This document shows, piece after piece, positions 52,610-64,000 of a stretch of DNA of 64,000 bases. How positions within the stretch are numbered: the first letter of the stretch is position 1; each line of letters opens with the position of its first letter. The notes under the pieces are model-generated. The model was not told the origin of the DNA. It saw nothing but the letters and a program-made list of their open reading frames with translations, and made no database searches. The position numbers were made by a program, and so were the translations under genes. The DNA comes from Diphasiastrum complanatum (Eukaryota > Streptophyta > Lycopodiopsida > Lycopodiales > Lycopodiaceae): positions 19,927,450 to 19,991,449 of the forward strand of contig CM055095.1 of the NCBI GenBank assembly GCA_029204225.1, read 5' to 3'.

Positions 52610-54460
52610 TACAACTTCATCTTGAATCATGCCACTAGGTGAATACATATGTGAGCAAATGTTTTTGAAGCAAGGATACCTATGTAGACAAAATCCACAT
52701 GCGTATGAGGACCATATGAGACCTATTTGGAGCTCCCCTCTACAAAATATGCTAAGTGCATATATTATTCCTCAAGTTGTGACATCACGCTCTTTTTCTT
52801 GTAGGTAACTAGAAAAAAATCTGGAATATGTACGTTGATCTACATTATAGAATTTACAAGTACCTCAACATTGAGATGGTGCTCCGCTTAATGACATAAC
52901 TAAGTTTTTGGCCAAAATTTTTGGCCAAACAAGTGCATATGTCTTAAAATCTGAAATTTATGGACCTTACATGGATCTATTCATCCACAAAATGGATTGG
53001 ATGCATTGCCACCTATATATCCATCAATATTGAAAGCTAGAAATGACACGATATTGATAAGCAAGCAAGAACAAAAAATAAACTAAGTGTTTATGATCCA
53101 AATAGCTTCACACGTACGTGTGATCAGCAGGTTGTTGTATGAAGAGAGCTAAGAGCAAAGTACTAATGGTAATTAATGCATTGAATAAAAAGAATTGCAT
53201 ATAAAAAAGAGATCTACACAAGCTTATATGTGAAATCATAAAAAATCTTCAACTCTCCAATTTCCAATGTGTAATATGAGCTCCAAAAAGAGCATATACA
53301 AACAATGATGAAGCTCATGTTAGTTTGAGCTAATTTCACACGTGTGAGAGTGCCATGTGATAAGCCCTTAACCTACTCCTAAAGTCTATTCCAAATTTAG
53401 AGGCACCCAATCAAATAAATCTCCAAAATTCCTAGATTCAAGGAGGTAAATCCTAACTTATAGAATGACCTTATCTACTCTTGAGATTTGGTACCAGCCT
53501 ACCTAGGCCTATCGTTCACCATGAGAACAAACTTCACATGTGTGGAATCATCCTATGTACAAAAATACATGGATTAATCAAGCTATTATTTGCATTTTTC
53601 ACTCCTCAAATTAGCTTGATCAAAATTATTCATAACTCCAAGGACTAATCTTAACTTGATGTAGGATCCTTTTTGTAAGGATATAGTATGAATATTAGAC
53701 AAGCAATCTGATGTTGATGCATGATCTCCATAACCAAGATAAGACTTCCTTGTTGTAGATCCATTCCTAATTACCTTGAAGTGCCTCATAACATCCTAGC
53801 ATCAGTGCACGAAAATCCTTGATCTCAAGGCAAGCTCTTCTTTGATGTGTGTGGCTTCTTCTTCTTCTTGAAAACTTCTTGAGACCTCTTTGCCTCACTA
53901 TGATCACAAAAAGATCATTAGTACCAAACCATTTTTTATCAGAAAGATTATGCATGCAAAAATGGCTAGTACACAAATTAATAGCTTTGCAATACTTCTT
54001 TAAACTTGCAAACAGCTAAGCTTAAACTCAATGAAGTCAAATACTTTTTTATGGAGAGACAAGTGTCTTTTAAGGATGATTCACTTACTCTCATAAAAAG
54101 TTCATAAAATGCTTCAATGAGTGAGAAGTTACAATTATCCAAAGATACAGATGAGTACATCATTCTTACTTGCATAACATCCTAAAGCAAGTAGATAGAA
54201 GCACCATTTACATTCTATTGACATCTTATCCAATGAAAAATCACAAAACAACCAAGTTTCGTACTTCATTAAAGCATCGATTCAATTTTGACATCTAATG
54301 ACATTTTTAAAGCAAGTTGGCTCATCTAGCATAGAAATCATGAATGTATAAGATGTGAATGAGTTAGTGTCTTTCATTTGTATACTTTTGCCAATGTAAG
54401 TAAGTCTTGATGGCTTGGTATTGGCTCTTGGTGACCTTCTTGGAGCACTTGGGTGTGGAA
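52610..54460. other. Stretch without a supportable gene
   Basis: Several GTGTTTATGA...AAATAGC and CACACGTGTGA-like words recall 15,640-15,690 and the LTRs at 57-63 kb, hinting at shared repeat families. No frame carries a conserved domain. Confidence 0.4.
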
Positions 54461-54469
54461 ATTGATCAT

Positions 54470-54800
54470 CTACTTCTTCCTCAATTGAATCCTCCTAGGG
54501 CCTTGCAAGGTCTTTGACACCAAGATTGTTAGAAGCACATTCATTCAATCTTGAAACATTGTCTTTATCAAATACAACGTCCTTATTAACAATGTAGAGA
54601 TAAACACTCTATATACCTTGCTTGACTCACCATATCCCACAAAGATTTCCTTGATGGATGTTGCATGATCCTTCTTCCTTGTATCCAAAGATCTATGAAC
54701 ATAGCAAGTGAATCGGGAGACTCTCAAATTCTTAAGATTTTAGTTCTTATGATATAGAGCTTCAGAAGGTGTAATACCTCCAATGGCAACATGAAAACCT
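54470..54800 (-). pseudogene. Copia integrase C-terminal scrap
   Basis: Minus-strand frames read LRVSRFTCYVHRSLDTRKKD and IKEIFVGYGESSKVYRVF, the Copia block after the integrase core, preceded by a broken GGITPSEALYHKN. Nothing recognisable follows. Confidence 0.75.
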
Positions 54801-55399
54801 CTAATATGTATAGGGCTTCGTCTTCATCTAGGTCCCATTTTATGCATTATTTTATCAAATCACTCATGGTCAGGGGAATGCTAGTTGTGGATCCTTCAAG
54901 TTCTGAATTCATTCAGCCTATACCAACGTTGCCTCAAGAGATTCTGTCGGTTAGATTAGATCTTTGCTTACCCTTAGCCTTTTGGGACTTCGAGTTTTGA
55001 GATTTAGATGTTGTCCCGAAATGGCGAAGATCGACATAATAGAGGAACTCTTCATCCTCGTACTCTTGACCTTCCTCCAGGGTGAATACCTAAAGAGCTT
55101 GGACTTGTCACAAATTCCATGCAATGGTTTCGAGAGATAGCCTCTAGGTCCCCCATCATAAAAAGTTTGTTCCTTAGATATATTTGATGGAAGTTCACCA
55201 TCATTGGATTAGATGTCAACGGTAATCCTGACCTAGGTGATTGTTCGGTTGATGTAACATTGAATTGTAAATGCTTGTATAATTGATTATCAATTTTTTT
55301 TGTAGAAACAAAGATAGGTCAATTCTGCTATCTTTTTGACAATCAAATCACAATATCCTCGTTTGTCTGCTTCTTTGACATCGTAATAAATTGGATGAT

Positions 55400-57268
55400 C
55401 TATCCAATTCCTTTAGGATCATATTCTAGCATTGCATCTGGCTGCGCTGGTTTGAGAATTTTGTCATGTTGTTGGGTAGTCACTTTGTTGTTCAATCCAA
55501 ATGCTTCAATGATAACCATAAGCCTTGCATCTGAACTGTGAAGATCCTGCATGAAGAAATTATTGGCATAATCAATCCCCAACATAGGGACTAATATGCT
55601 TTGATTGATCATCTCTGAAAATGATAAATGATATTCTGGATGGACATTCATTTCCAAGAATATTGAGTGAATGAGATGCTTGCAAAGAGTAATGATATCT
55701 CTTTCACTCAAAGTCTCTACGAAAAATCTTTCGTAGGTTAGATCAACATGTTCAAAAATATTGATATTTCGAATATTTTGAACCACAAACTGGAAAGTGT
55801 GATATAATGGATCTTTGATTGTTTGTCCCGTCTCATAGCTAGGACAATTTTCAGCTTGTATGATACAAGTTTCGTCACATTTCGTTGTGCACTCTATACT
55901 GAATGTGAAACATTCATATAGATCAATTGTATCCTTGTTTGTTAATCCCATTGCACAAGATGTTTTAGATAGGTTTTTTGGTTCAATGTGATGTGATAAT
56001 TTTGGTGATCTCAAGGAAGATAGGGTCCTTGAGTGATTTTCCCCATTGACAACTTCTTTGCCTGAATTGGCCCTTGTGCTACTCAATTGAAGATCAATAT
56101 TGAAAACAAAAATATTGTCCTCATAATCCTCCGCATCATGTTTGTTGTCCTCAGTTGATTTTCGATGCCCTTGCATTGACATTGTATTTACAATTGGAAT
56201 TTTCTGGGTCGATTGAAATTGGGAATTACATTTATGTTGCCGATCTTGTGTACATTCTATTGCACTACATAAATGTTGATTGTCCATTTCCTGTGAATTC
56301 AATGGGGAATCAAGAGCTATTGATGAAGTTGGCTGATCCATCTGTTGAATAGGCTTTTCAATCATTGGTAACTGTTTTTCCTCGTCAAATTGCACTTCTG
56401 GTTCATCCTCTGATGATGTTGATGAAGAATCATCAGATTCGCTTGAATTCATTTCCTGCATTGGATCTCCCATACCAGACCTTTCCTCTTGATCACTACC
56501 ATTTTGATTCCCAAGACATGATTGTAGCAAGTTCCCAATGTTGACTGTTCCTTCTGGAACAATATCAATGTGTTCTCCTTGATTTGAGTCATGATTTTCT
56601 CTATCGGACTGTTCATCATCCTCAAAATGTTGAATCCTTGAAGCTTCACCTCTTTGTTGGACATTTTGATGAACATTAGTTGGCACACCTTTGGCTGCTA
56701 TAGATTGTTGTGCTCGTTGTTCCAACGTTCTTCTGTCATTTCTAAGTCCAACCAAATATCCAGTATGACTCTGTAATACATGTTTTTCCTTGTCCATGTC
56801 AATTCTCTGGACATCTTGAGAAGGTGTTACATTTTGTGATGGAGATTGTAGCTGGAATGAAGTAGATGGCTCGTTACATCTTTGATCAGCTCCCACAATT
56901 TTGTCTTGCCCACCATCTAGGCTAACAAACAGTTTTGTCCATTTCACCTCATCATCTTGCCGAATTTGTTTCCTTACTTGCCGATCTTGTCTCATTTCTT
57001 GCAACATTCCAACTATCAGATCTTGTGTGGCCTGCAATTTACCTAGTACGTTTTCTTGTTGGTTCAAAACCTGTAGTTCTTCCATCACTTCTTCAGTAGG
57101 GCTCAATTGTCCATTGAACAATAGTAATGATGAACCACAATGGGTATGAGGAGTGGCATTATTGATTGTGCTATTCTGTATGCAACATTGCACAGGAGAT
57201 GACGATTGTTCAAGTTGGCACGTAGAACTCATGTACCACAGTGCGTGCTCATCACCTTGTAAATTGCG
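55400..57268 (-). CDS. Unidentified long open frame, upstream end cut by a Copia insertion
   Basis: The frame is open for 622 host codons; the first four codons of the present ORF (57280-57269) belong to the LTR. I do not recognise the product. Host residues begin RNLQGDEHALWYMSS. Roughly 55-110 is a likely coiled coil (MEELQVLNQQENVLGKLQAT, MLQEMRQDRQVRKQIRQDD). A Gln/Ser-rich middle follows, with an acidic Ser tract (SSESDDSSSTSSEDEPE). The C-terminal 140 residues look folded (FQFVVQNIRNINIFEHVDLT, FFVETLSERDIITLCKHLIH) and it ends EYDPKGIG. Low sequence complexity and surrounding repeats would suit an old gag-like TE protein, but a plant-specific host gene is equally possible. Acidic frames continue beyond the insertion at 63,500-63,800, so the original frame was longer. 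Confidence 0.5.
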   Translation of the reverse strand, partial: RNLQGDEHALWYMSSTCQLEQSSSPVQCCIQNSTINNATPHTHCGSSLLLFNGQLSPTEEVMEELQVLNQQENVLGKLQATQDLIVGMLQEMRQDRQVRKQIRQDDEVKWTKLFVSLDGGQDKIVGADQRCNEPSTSFQLQSPSQNVTPSQDVQRIDMDKEKHVLQSHTGYLVGLRNDRRTLEQRAQQSIAAKGVPTNVHQNVQQRGEASRIQHFEDDEQSDRENHDSNQGEHIDIVPEGTVNIGNLLQSCLGNQNGSDQEERSGMGDPMQEMNSSESDDSSSTSSEDEPEVQFDEEKQLPMIEKPIQQMDQPTSSIALDSPLNSQEMDNQHLCSAIECTQDRQHKCNSQFQSTQKIPIVNTMSMQGHRKSTEDNKHDAEDYEDNIFVFNIDLQLSSTRANSGKEVVNGENHSRTLSSLRSPKLSHHIEPKNLSKTSCAMGLTNKDTIDLYECFTFSIECTTKCDETCIIQAENCPSYETGQTIKDPLYHTFQFVVQNIRNINIFEHVDLTYERFFVETLSERDIITLCKHLIHSIFLEMNVHPEYHLSFSEMINQSILVPMLGIDYANNFFMQDLHSSDARLMVIIEAFGLNNKVTTQQHDKILKPAQPDAMLEYDPKGIG

Positions 57269-58004
57269 TGTTGAATTCACACGTGTGGATTGTCCACAAC
57301 ATGTACTTGTGATCTCCTAAGGTGTGTAGATGCACCAAGATCAAGACTAGATTGAGATTCAAGATCAATCTTAGATCCTATGGCAAAAACACACTACTAC
57401 ATGCATTCAATCACTTCCAACTCTCACTCACACGTGTGGGAAGTATTCAAAAAATAATCTAAGTAAAAACAAGCTGCTCTCCTCGGGTAGAGAGAGAAAA
57501 AACATCATGAGCTCTCGGGTAGAGAGAGAAAGCTAGAAATCCAATAACTCACAAAATCCATAAAATCACCAAATCAATTAGCTTCAAAATGAGGAGTACA
57601 ATGATACTAGTAGATCCACGAGCTACCACTATGCTTAACTATGATTGGACCATACTTTGTCACCTCTTGATCCTATTGGACCATTGATCCATGCACCTCT
57701 TAATTCTATTGGACTATATTCATGCACACCTCAATTTCCTATTGGACCTCACAAGGTTCCACCTCTAAATCCTATTGGACCTCTTGGAATTCATCAAACA
57801 AAAGCTTTACACTTGTCTATACTCTAATTGCCACGTGTTTAGCCTCTTACTCTATTTTGGCTCAATAGTGGCATTACAAGTGGAAATGCATAATTTGCCA
57901 TCGATGCCAAATTTATTCCTATCAACATCCTACAACTAGATGCTTGATGTAAAAAACATAAGACCCCTACATCTAACACTAATAATCTTTTTCAATTCTT
58001 CACA
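57269..58004 (-). repeat. 3' LTR of the 6.2-kb Copia element, with CCAAT-box array
   Basis: It pairs with 62763-63493 along its length. In element orientation the U3 carries four GGTCCAATAGGA-like words (complement of TCCTATTGGACC at 57671-57682, 57704-57715, 57737-57748 and 57770-57781), plus a weaker fifth near 57,643. These are CCAAT boxes in a spaced array, known as NF-Y binding elements in plant promoters. An open frame of 60 codons across them is only the repeat read through. Confidence 0.95.
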
Positions 58005-58046
58005 CTCCTCCTAAAAAATTATCTATGAAGATTTGAGCATTGATCT

Positions 58047-61000
58047 TCATATAACTCCAAGATTAGATCTATGCTTGATGAAAGCACTTTTGCTCAAAGG
58101 CTTGGTGAGTAGATCGGCAATACAAGAGGATGAGTTGACATGCTCCAAATAGATTTCTCCTCCAATTAGCTTTTCTCTCACAAAATGGTGTGCCACTTCT
58201 ATGTGCTTGCTTCTTGCATGAAATATGGGATTATTGGCAAGAGCTTGGGCCGAGATGTTATCACACATGATCATTGGTAGATCATCCTCCTTGATGCACT
58301 TTAGCTCCATTAATAACCTCTTGATCCAAAACACTTATTTGGTAGTTGTAGTGAGTGCTTTGTACTCGGCCTCACATGAAGAGAGAGATATAGTATCTTG
58401 CTTTTTGGAAAGCCAAGATATTAGATTGCCTCCAAGAAAGATAGTGTATGCACTAATGGACTTTCGATCCATCTTGTCACTTGCAAAGTCCGAATCCGAG
58501 TAGCCAATAATGGATAGATCTTCACTTTTATAGAGTAGACCATAATCACAAGATGAAGATACATATCTTAGAATCCTCTTGGCCATCTTCCAATGATGGA
58601 TCTTAGGATCTTGCATAAATTGACTCAATTTGTGCACACAAAAACTTAGATCGGGCCTAGTAATGGTAAGCCAAATCAAGAAGCCTACAAGACTCCTAAA
58701 CAGTGTGATGTCCTCAAAGGATATTTCATCACCTTTATTAGGATCTTTTACAATTTGCTCCATTGGAGTATCTATGCTCTTAGAATTTTCCATATGGAAT
58801 TTTTTCAGCATAGAGTGAGCATATCTAGATTGGCATATAAAGACATGATTTTCATAAAAATCAATTTCTAGGCCTAGGATGTAATGCATCTCTCCTAGAT
58901 CTTGCATTTTAAACTCACATCCAAGTGCTAGCTTGGTTTCATCAACTAGCTTGATACAATTTCCACAAAGAATAATGTCATCAACATAAATTAGAAGAAT
59001 GACAATATTGCTATCAACAAACTTTAGATACATGGAAGGATCATAGTCACTAAGAGTAAATCCTAGTGAGATAAGAAAAGAATTAAGTCTTGAATACCAT
59101 GATCTTGGTGCTTGCTTGAGTCCATAAAGACTTTTGAAGAGCAAGCACACTTTGGACTCATCCTTGATGAATCCTTGAGTTTGTTCCATATAGATCTCCT
59201 CCTCAAGATAACCATTCAGAAAAGAATTGGATACATCTAATTGGAACACCTTCCACTTGAAAAAACAAGCAAGAGAAATAATAATTCTTATTGTCACCAT
59301 CTTTGCAACGGGTGCAAAGGTCTCCTCATAATCAAGACCATGGATTTGAGCAAATCCTTTGGCACATAATCTTGCTTTATGCTTGTTGATGGTGCCATCA
59401 TGATTGAACTTGATCCGAAATACCCACTTGCAACCAATCACATGCTTGTTGGATGGAGGATCCACAAGCTCCCAAGTATTGTTGGTGATCAATGCATGAT
59501 ACTCTTGCTTCATGGCATCATACCACTCCTTGGTATTGAGTGCCTCTTGTACATTCTTTGGCTCTTCATGAGAGACATAAAAAACATAATTAGTGGAATC
59601 AAGATCCACTTGTTTGCCTTTGTCAACATATGAGAGCCTCTTAGGCTCGGATCTATCTCTCATGGATCTTCTTGGTGAGAAAATCCGAGGGGAGTCTTCT
59701 TCAAATCTCGACCCCATGACATCATGATTGTCTTCAAAATCAATAATTGGTGATGCATCCACAGACTTCTTGATCTCGGCCTCTTCAAAAGATGAGTGTT
59801 GATCTTCATGAAAGACAACATCTCTACTTTCAATAACTTGAGAGTAGAGAGTATAAAGACTCTATAGGCCTTCTTGGTGGATGAGTATCCAACCATGATC
59901 CCTTTGCATGCACTAGGATCTTCCTTCTTCCTTGTTTCCAAGGGAATATGGACAAAGCATAAGCATCCAAAAACTCTAAGGTGATCAACCTTAGGCTTCT
60001 TCAAAAATAAGATTTCATATGGTGGCTTTCCTCCAAGAGCTATATGTGGGAGCCTATTGCAAAGATAATTTGCACAATTAATGGCTTCTCCCCAAAAATA
60101 TTTGGGCAAAGATGCCTCAATTCTCATAGATTTTGCACATTCACATAGAGATCTATTCTTTCTCTCGGCCACTCCATTTTGAGATGGAGAGTAGGCACAA
60201 GAGAACTCTCTTTTAATGCCTTCAAGCTCACAAAAATCTTGAAATTTATTGGAGATATATTCACCACCTCCATCACTTCTAAGAGCTTTATCTTGAATGA
60301 GAATTGCTTCTCTACATAAGCTTTGAAAATAAGGACATGATCAAACACCATAGATCTAGAAGCAAGAAGATATATCCAAGTGAATCTTGTGTAATCATCA
60401 ATGAAAGTTACAAAACAAGTGGCTCCTCCCTTGCTTGTAGTTGATGAGAAATGCACATCCGAGTGGATTAACTCCAAAGGATGCTTGCTTTTGATAGAAG
60501 ATCTTGTAAATGGCTTTTTGTGAGATTTGGCAATAGCACAAGCCTTGTGAGGCTTGATCTTCTTGGAGAGTGACTTTGGCAAGCCAATAGCTTTGGCTTC
60601 TTTGATCATAGAGAGCATGGATTTGTAGTTGGGATGTCCCAACCTCCTATGCCATAATTCCTCCATAGAGAGCTTGTTCACAAGAGTAACATTACAAGCA
60701 TTCACATACTCATTTGGATCTAGTTTATAGATGCCACCAAATCTAGATCCTAATGCAAGTATCTCATCATTCTTCTTGATAGTGCAAGTATCAACATTGA
60801 ATTCTACATCAAGGCCATTATCAAGCAATTGGCCAGCACTAATAAGATTCTTGGTAAGCTTAGGTACATAAAGAACTTTAGAGAGAGAAATAACTTTAGA
60901 GGATGCAAGCTTCAAGGGGATGTTCCCTATGCCTTCAATAGGACATTCAAAATCATTTGCAGTGTATATTGATTTCTTGACTCCATCGTCAGGTGCAATA

Positions 61001-62006
61001 GAAGAGAAAGAGTCCTTGGAGCTACACATATGTGAAGAGGCTCCACTATCAATATACCATAGGCCGTCCTTCTTGAATTGAGTAGATGAGAAACTAGAGA
61101 CCATAAGAGATCCCTCTCCATCACTTGCAATAGTGTCTTCCTTCTCATTGGTAATGTTGGCTTGCTTGAGTTGATTCTTCTTCTTGAAGCAATTGGTGGC
61201 ATAATGACCTTTCTTGCCACAATAAAAGCACTTGATCTTCTTCTTCTTGAGCTTGGATGATGAAGCATTAGAGGAATCATCTTCCTCCTCATCTTTGTCT
61301 TTGGATTTGACTTTGTCCTTGCTTGAGGATTGTTGATGTTGGTTCTTGCTCCTCCCTTTGTGCTTATCCTTGGCAAAGAGAGCTTTGCCATCATTATGAG
61401 TGAGAGAAAGCTTGTCCATCCTCAAGAGCTTGTACTCTTGTCTTGATTCTTCCGAAATTAGCACACTTTGGAGAGCCTCCAAACTTGGTAGCTCCTCCTT
61501 AATGGCATAGGATTGGACAAGGTTATCAATTCACTTCTCAAGCCATTGAGAATGACTTGAATTAGCTCATTTTGATGGATGGAATCACCGATACAAGCAA
61601 GTTCTCTATGAATATCTTTTACTCTCAAAACATAACTAGATGCACTCTCATCACTCTTTTGGCTAGTTTGAAAGATTTGATTCCTAAGAGTGAGAAGACT
61701 AGAGGTATTCTTAGCCTCATAAATAGTCTTGAGACAATCCCAAGCTTCTTTGGCTGTTGTACAAGTACCTATCTCCCTCAATATCTCATTAGAGACATTC
61801 ATCTTAATGTAGTGGAGAGCCATCCTAGCTCTCTTTTTGTATTTTTGAACCTCTTGAAGAACTTGTGGTTCTTCTTCAAGGCCAAGAACTATGTCCATCA
61901 CATCTTGAAGGATCAAGATGGACTCCATCCTCATTTTCCAAATTGAATAATTTGAAGTGGTCAATCTTTCACTTGGTTCCAACAAGGATGAACCCATTGA
62001 AGACAT
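58047..62006 (-). pseudogene. Copia gag-pol polyprotein with three frameshifts and one stop
   Basis: Gag starts at the ATG at 62006 (MSSMGSSLLEP; UBN2-type, AKEAWDCLKTIYEA). A frameshift lies near 61,515. Then: zinc knuckle CFYCGKKGHYATNC (about 61,200), protease YIDSGASSHMC (about 61,045), GAG-pre-integrase LWHRRLGHPNYKSML (about 60,640), integrase core LELIHSDV and FVTFIDDYTRFTWIYL (about 60,450-60,350). A second frameshift lies near 60,290, and integrase goes on in AERKNRSLCECAKSMRIEA. A third is near 59,860. Reverse transcriptase (CKWVFRIKFNHDGTINKHKA, FQLDVSNSFLNGYLEEEIYM, catalytic IYVDDIILCG) and RNase H (GYSDSDFASD, SLSSCEAEYKAL) follow. An in-frame TAA at about 58,335 precedes the end (IKRLLMELKC...HHFVREKL). 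The order PR-IN-RT-RH is diagnostic of Copia. As read, it cannot make a full polyprotein. Confidence 0.93.
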
Positions 62007-62750
62007 TTGAAGTGAAGAAAACTCAAATGATGAACAATAAATGTTGCTACACACTCTCAATAGGATCCAATAATAGAGTACTATCTCCTCCTATGAAAGA
62101 TCTTGCAACTATTTGTGAATTGATTCTCACTAGCTACACAAATCTCTCTAAAACAAGATCTATTTCACATCAAATGATGGAGTATAGTCAAAGTTAGGAT
62201 CAAACACTCTTAGCACTTGTGAAGTACTCTAAGAAACCAAATTTGACTCAAATACAATGATATTGCATGAAACAAAATGGCTAAGATCTCAAAACAGTGC
62301 CTAGATCACATATAGATGAGATTGGCAAGCATACAACTGTGATTTTGGATCAACCAAGCAATCTCTTGACCAAACCAAATGTGTCCACTTAGGTCTAGGT
62401 GCCCTACCTAACCCTCTTCAAAAGCTTATAGCTTCTGATTGGCTCAACCAAATGGAATGAAACTGATTGCATCAGAAACTAGACAAAAATGGCTTCAAAT
62501 CAAGCTATCAAGCAAGATAAATGGATCAAGCATGAGAGAGAACTTCCAAACTGAAATTGGATGTTCCTCACACGTGTCTGAGCACCTGATTTCGTACAGT
62601 ACCAAGTCAGACTCAATCAATGTCCTTTTGATCTCTTTTGATCTAAGATTGAACAAGATAGCTAGAAAAATGGGCCTTGACAACTTCTAGCTCAAGATTG
62701 ATGAAATTTTTTCACTTAGATGGATCAAAATGCATGGTAACCTTAGGTAG

Positions 62751-62762
62751 GCTCTGATACCA
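62751..62762 (-). promoter_or_regulatory. Primer-binding site of the 6.2-kb Copia element
   Basis: GCTCTGATACCA on the + strand (TGGTATCAGAGC on the minus) directly joins the LTR edge at 62763. It is the usual initiator tRNA-Met complement. Confidence 0.92.
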
Positions 62763-63493
62763 TGTTGAAATCAAACATGTGGATTGTCCACAACATGTAC
62801 TTGTGATCTCCTAAGGTGTGTAGATGCACCAAGATCAAGACTAGATTGAGATTCAAGATCAATCTTAGATCCCATGGCAAAAACACACTACTACATGCAT
62901 TCAATCACTTCCAACTCTCACTCACACGTGTGGGAAGTATTCAAAAAATAATCTAAGTAAAAACAAGTTGCTCTCCTCGGGTAGAGAGAGAAAAAACATC
63001 ATGAGCTCTCAGGTAGAGAGAGAAAGCTAGAAATCCAATAACTCACAAAATCCATATAATCACCAAATCAATTAGCTTCAAAATGAGGAGTACAATGATA
63101 CTAGTAGATCCACGAGCTACCACTATGCTTAACTATGATTGGACCATACTTTGTCACCTCTTGATCCTATTGGACCATTGATCCATGCACCTCTTAATTC
63201 TATTGGACTATATTCATGCACACCTCCATTTCCTATTGGACCTCACAAGGTTCCACCTCTAAATCCTATTGGACCTCTTGGAATTCATCAAACAAAAGCT
63301 TTACACCTGTCTATACTCTAGTTGGCACGTGTTTAGCCTCTTACTCTATTTTGGCTCAATAGTGGCATTACAAGTGAAAATGCATAATTGTCGTGCCAAA
63401 TTTATTCCTATCAACATCCTACACGTAGATGCTTGATGTAAAAAACATAAGACCCCTACATCTAACATAGATAATCTTTTTCAATTCTTCACA
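62763..63493 (-). repeat. 5' LTR of the 6.2-kb Copia element
   Basis: Near-identical to 57269-58004 and with the same CCAAT-box array. The most visible indel is near 63,390, where the 3' copy (about 57,895) has a few extra bases. Confidence 0.95.
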
Positions 63494-63830
63494 TTGCGAT
63501 GATGTTTTGATTGTCGTGAATATAGCTCATCATCACTGTCACTACTATAAAAACCACCATCAATGTGGATTGATTTGACTGGTGTAGCTCATGGTTTTTA
63601 TTTTGGTCAGAATAGTTTTCATCATCACTCAGACAGTCTCCATATGAGTCATGTTGCTCATATTGATCTGAATTATTGTCATTGATACTAATAATATTGA
63701 TCTGAAATACCATCATTTTGTTCCTTGTATTGATAATCACAATATGATTGGTCATCACATTCAGATTGATTATCAAATTCCACCTCATAATCAGAATCAG
63801 AATTTATTTTGACAAATCAAGAAAGAATAT
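63494..63830 (-). pseudogene. Upstream remnant of the open frame split by the Copia insertion
   Basis: Three successive minus-strand frames give one acidic, Asp/Ser/Gln/Tyr-rich composition: NSDSDYEVEFDNQSECDDQS (about 63,800-63,740), then DQYEQHDSYGDCLSDDENYS (about 63,670-63,610), then DGGFYSSDSDDELYSRQ (about 63,555-63,505). The last frame runs into the target site and is in phase with the frame at 57,268. The frame changes suggest decay, although introns cannot be excluded. Confidence 0.5.
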
Positions 63831-64000
63831 GAGTTTGTAAATTTATTAAGACCCTTATAAAAAAAAATTGCGAAGTTAGATTTTTGCAAAAAAAATAAGA
63901 TCTTGACAGTTTCTCCACCCACTTAAAACTCAGAGTTCTACAATGAGTAAAATTGAGAATGGCAAAACTGAGGACTTTTTCTTTTTACAGCATCGAATTT

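Larger units (their letters stand above)
57264..63498 (-). mobile_element. Full-length Ty1-copia element with two LTRs and TTGCG duplication
   Basis: The minus-strand element spans 57269-63493 (6,225 bp). LTRs: 62763-63493 (5') and 57269-58004 (3'). The five bases TTGCG flank both ends (57264-57268 and 63494-63498), a perfect target-site duplication. The primer site TGGTATCAGAGC (62762-62751) abuts the 5' LTR, and a polypurine tract AGGAGGAG lies directly before the 3' LTR (about 58,005-58,016). LTRs differ at roughly 15-20 positions by eye plus one small indel, so the insertion is fairly recent. Confidence 0.95.

Noticed and set aside
57645-57827. Frame of 60 codons with repeated PIGP units, found again at 63,139
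   Set aside because: It is the CCAAT-box array of the LTR read on the opposite strand, present once per LTR; not a protein gene.

Overview
The window is nuclear DNA from a land plant. Two spliced plant-type genes can be rebuilt exon by exon, and most of the rest is LTR-retrotransposon debris (Ty1-copia and Ty3-gypsy), a CACTA transposase relic and long CT/AG/AT microsatellites. Both gene families are known from plants. I cannot name the species; the TE-rich, AT-rich, large-intron layout would fit a fern or another large-genome plant, but that is a weak inference.

Layout. 1-3,500: a CT/AT/AG microsatellite inside an inverted repeat, a decayed + strand Copia fragment, and a second AT/AG microsatellite. 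4,020-10,652 (minus): a nine-exon alpha/beta-hydrolase (lipase-like) gene of 483 codons. Its 3.7-kb intron 5 holds an internally deleted Copia element in antisense, with both LTRs and a 5-bp target-site duplication (ATGAC). 11,000-17,050: non-coding DNA, a degenerate tandem array and Copia tail fragments. 17,190-20,482 (minus): a 3'-truncated Copia element with one putative 1-kb LTR, a double PBS-like sequence and a gag with two zinc knuckles. 20,560-21,274: a cluster of near-palindromes of the form TATGCTSAGCATA. 25,699-26,694 (minus): the 3' end of an unidentified gene. 34,331-47,036 (minus): a nine-exon gene for a nuclear PHD-finger/GNAT protein of the IDM1 (Increased DNA Methylation 1) type, 1,281 codons. 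Its 6.7-kb intron 2 lies inside the PHD finger and is filled with Ty3-gypsy pieces in both orientations. 49,880-52,600: an LTR end with PBS, a gypsy RT fragment and a TNP2-type CACTA transposase pseudogene. 54,470-54,800 (minus): a Copia integrase scrap. 55,400-63,800 (minus): an unidentified open frame (about 622 host codons) whose upstream part is cut off by a 6.2-kb Copia element with two ~730-bp LTRs and a perfect TTGCG duplication.

The two rebuilt genes are on the same strand but have no evident functional link. All pol genes in the window are broken by frameshifts, stops or deletions, so no element looks autonomous now. The 6.2-kb Copia (LTRs about 2-3% different by eye) is the youngest datable insertion. 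Exon coordinates come from reading splice signals, frame continuity and remembered family sequence; no alignment was run.
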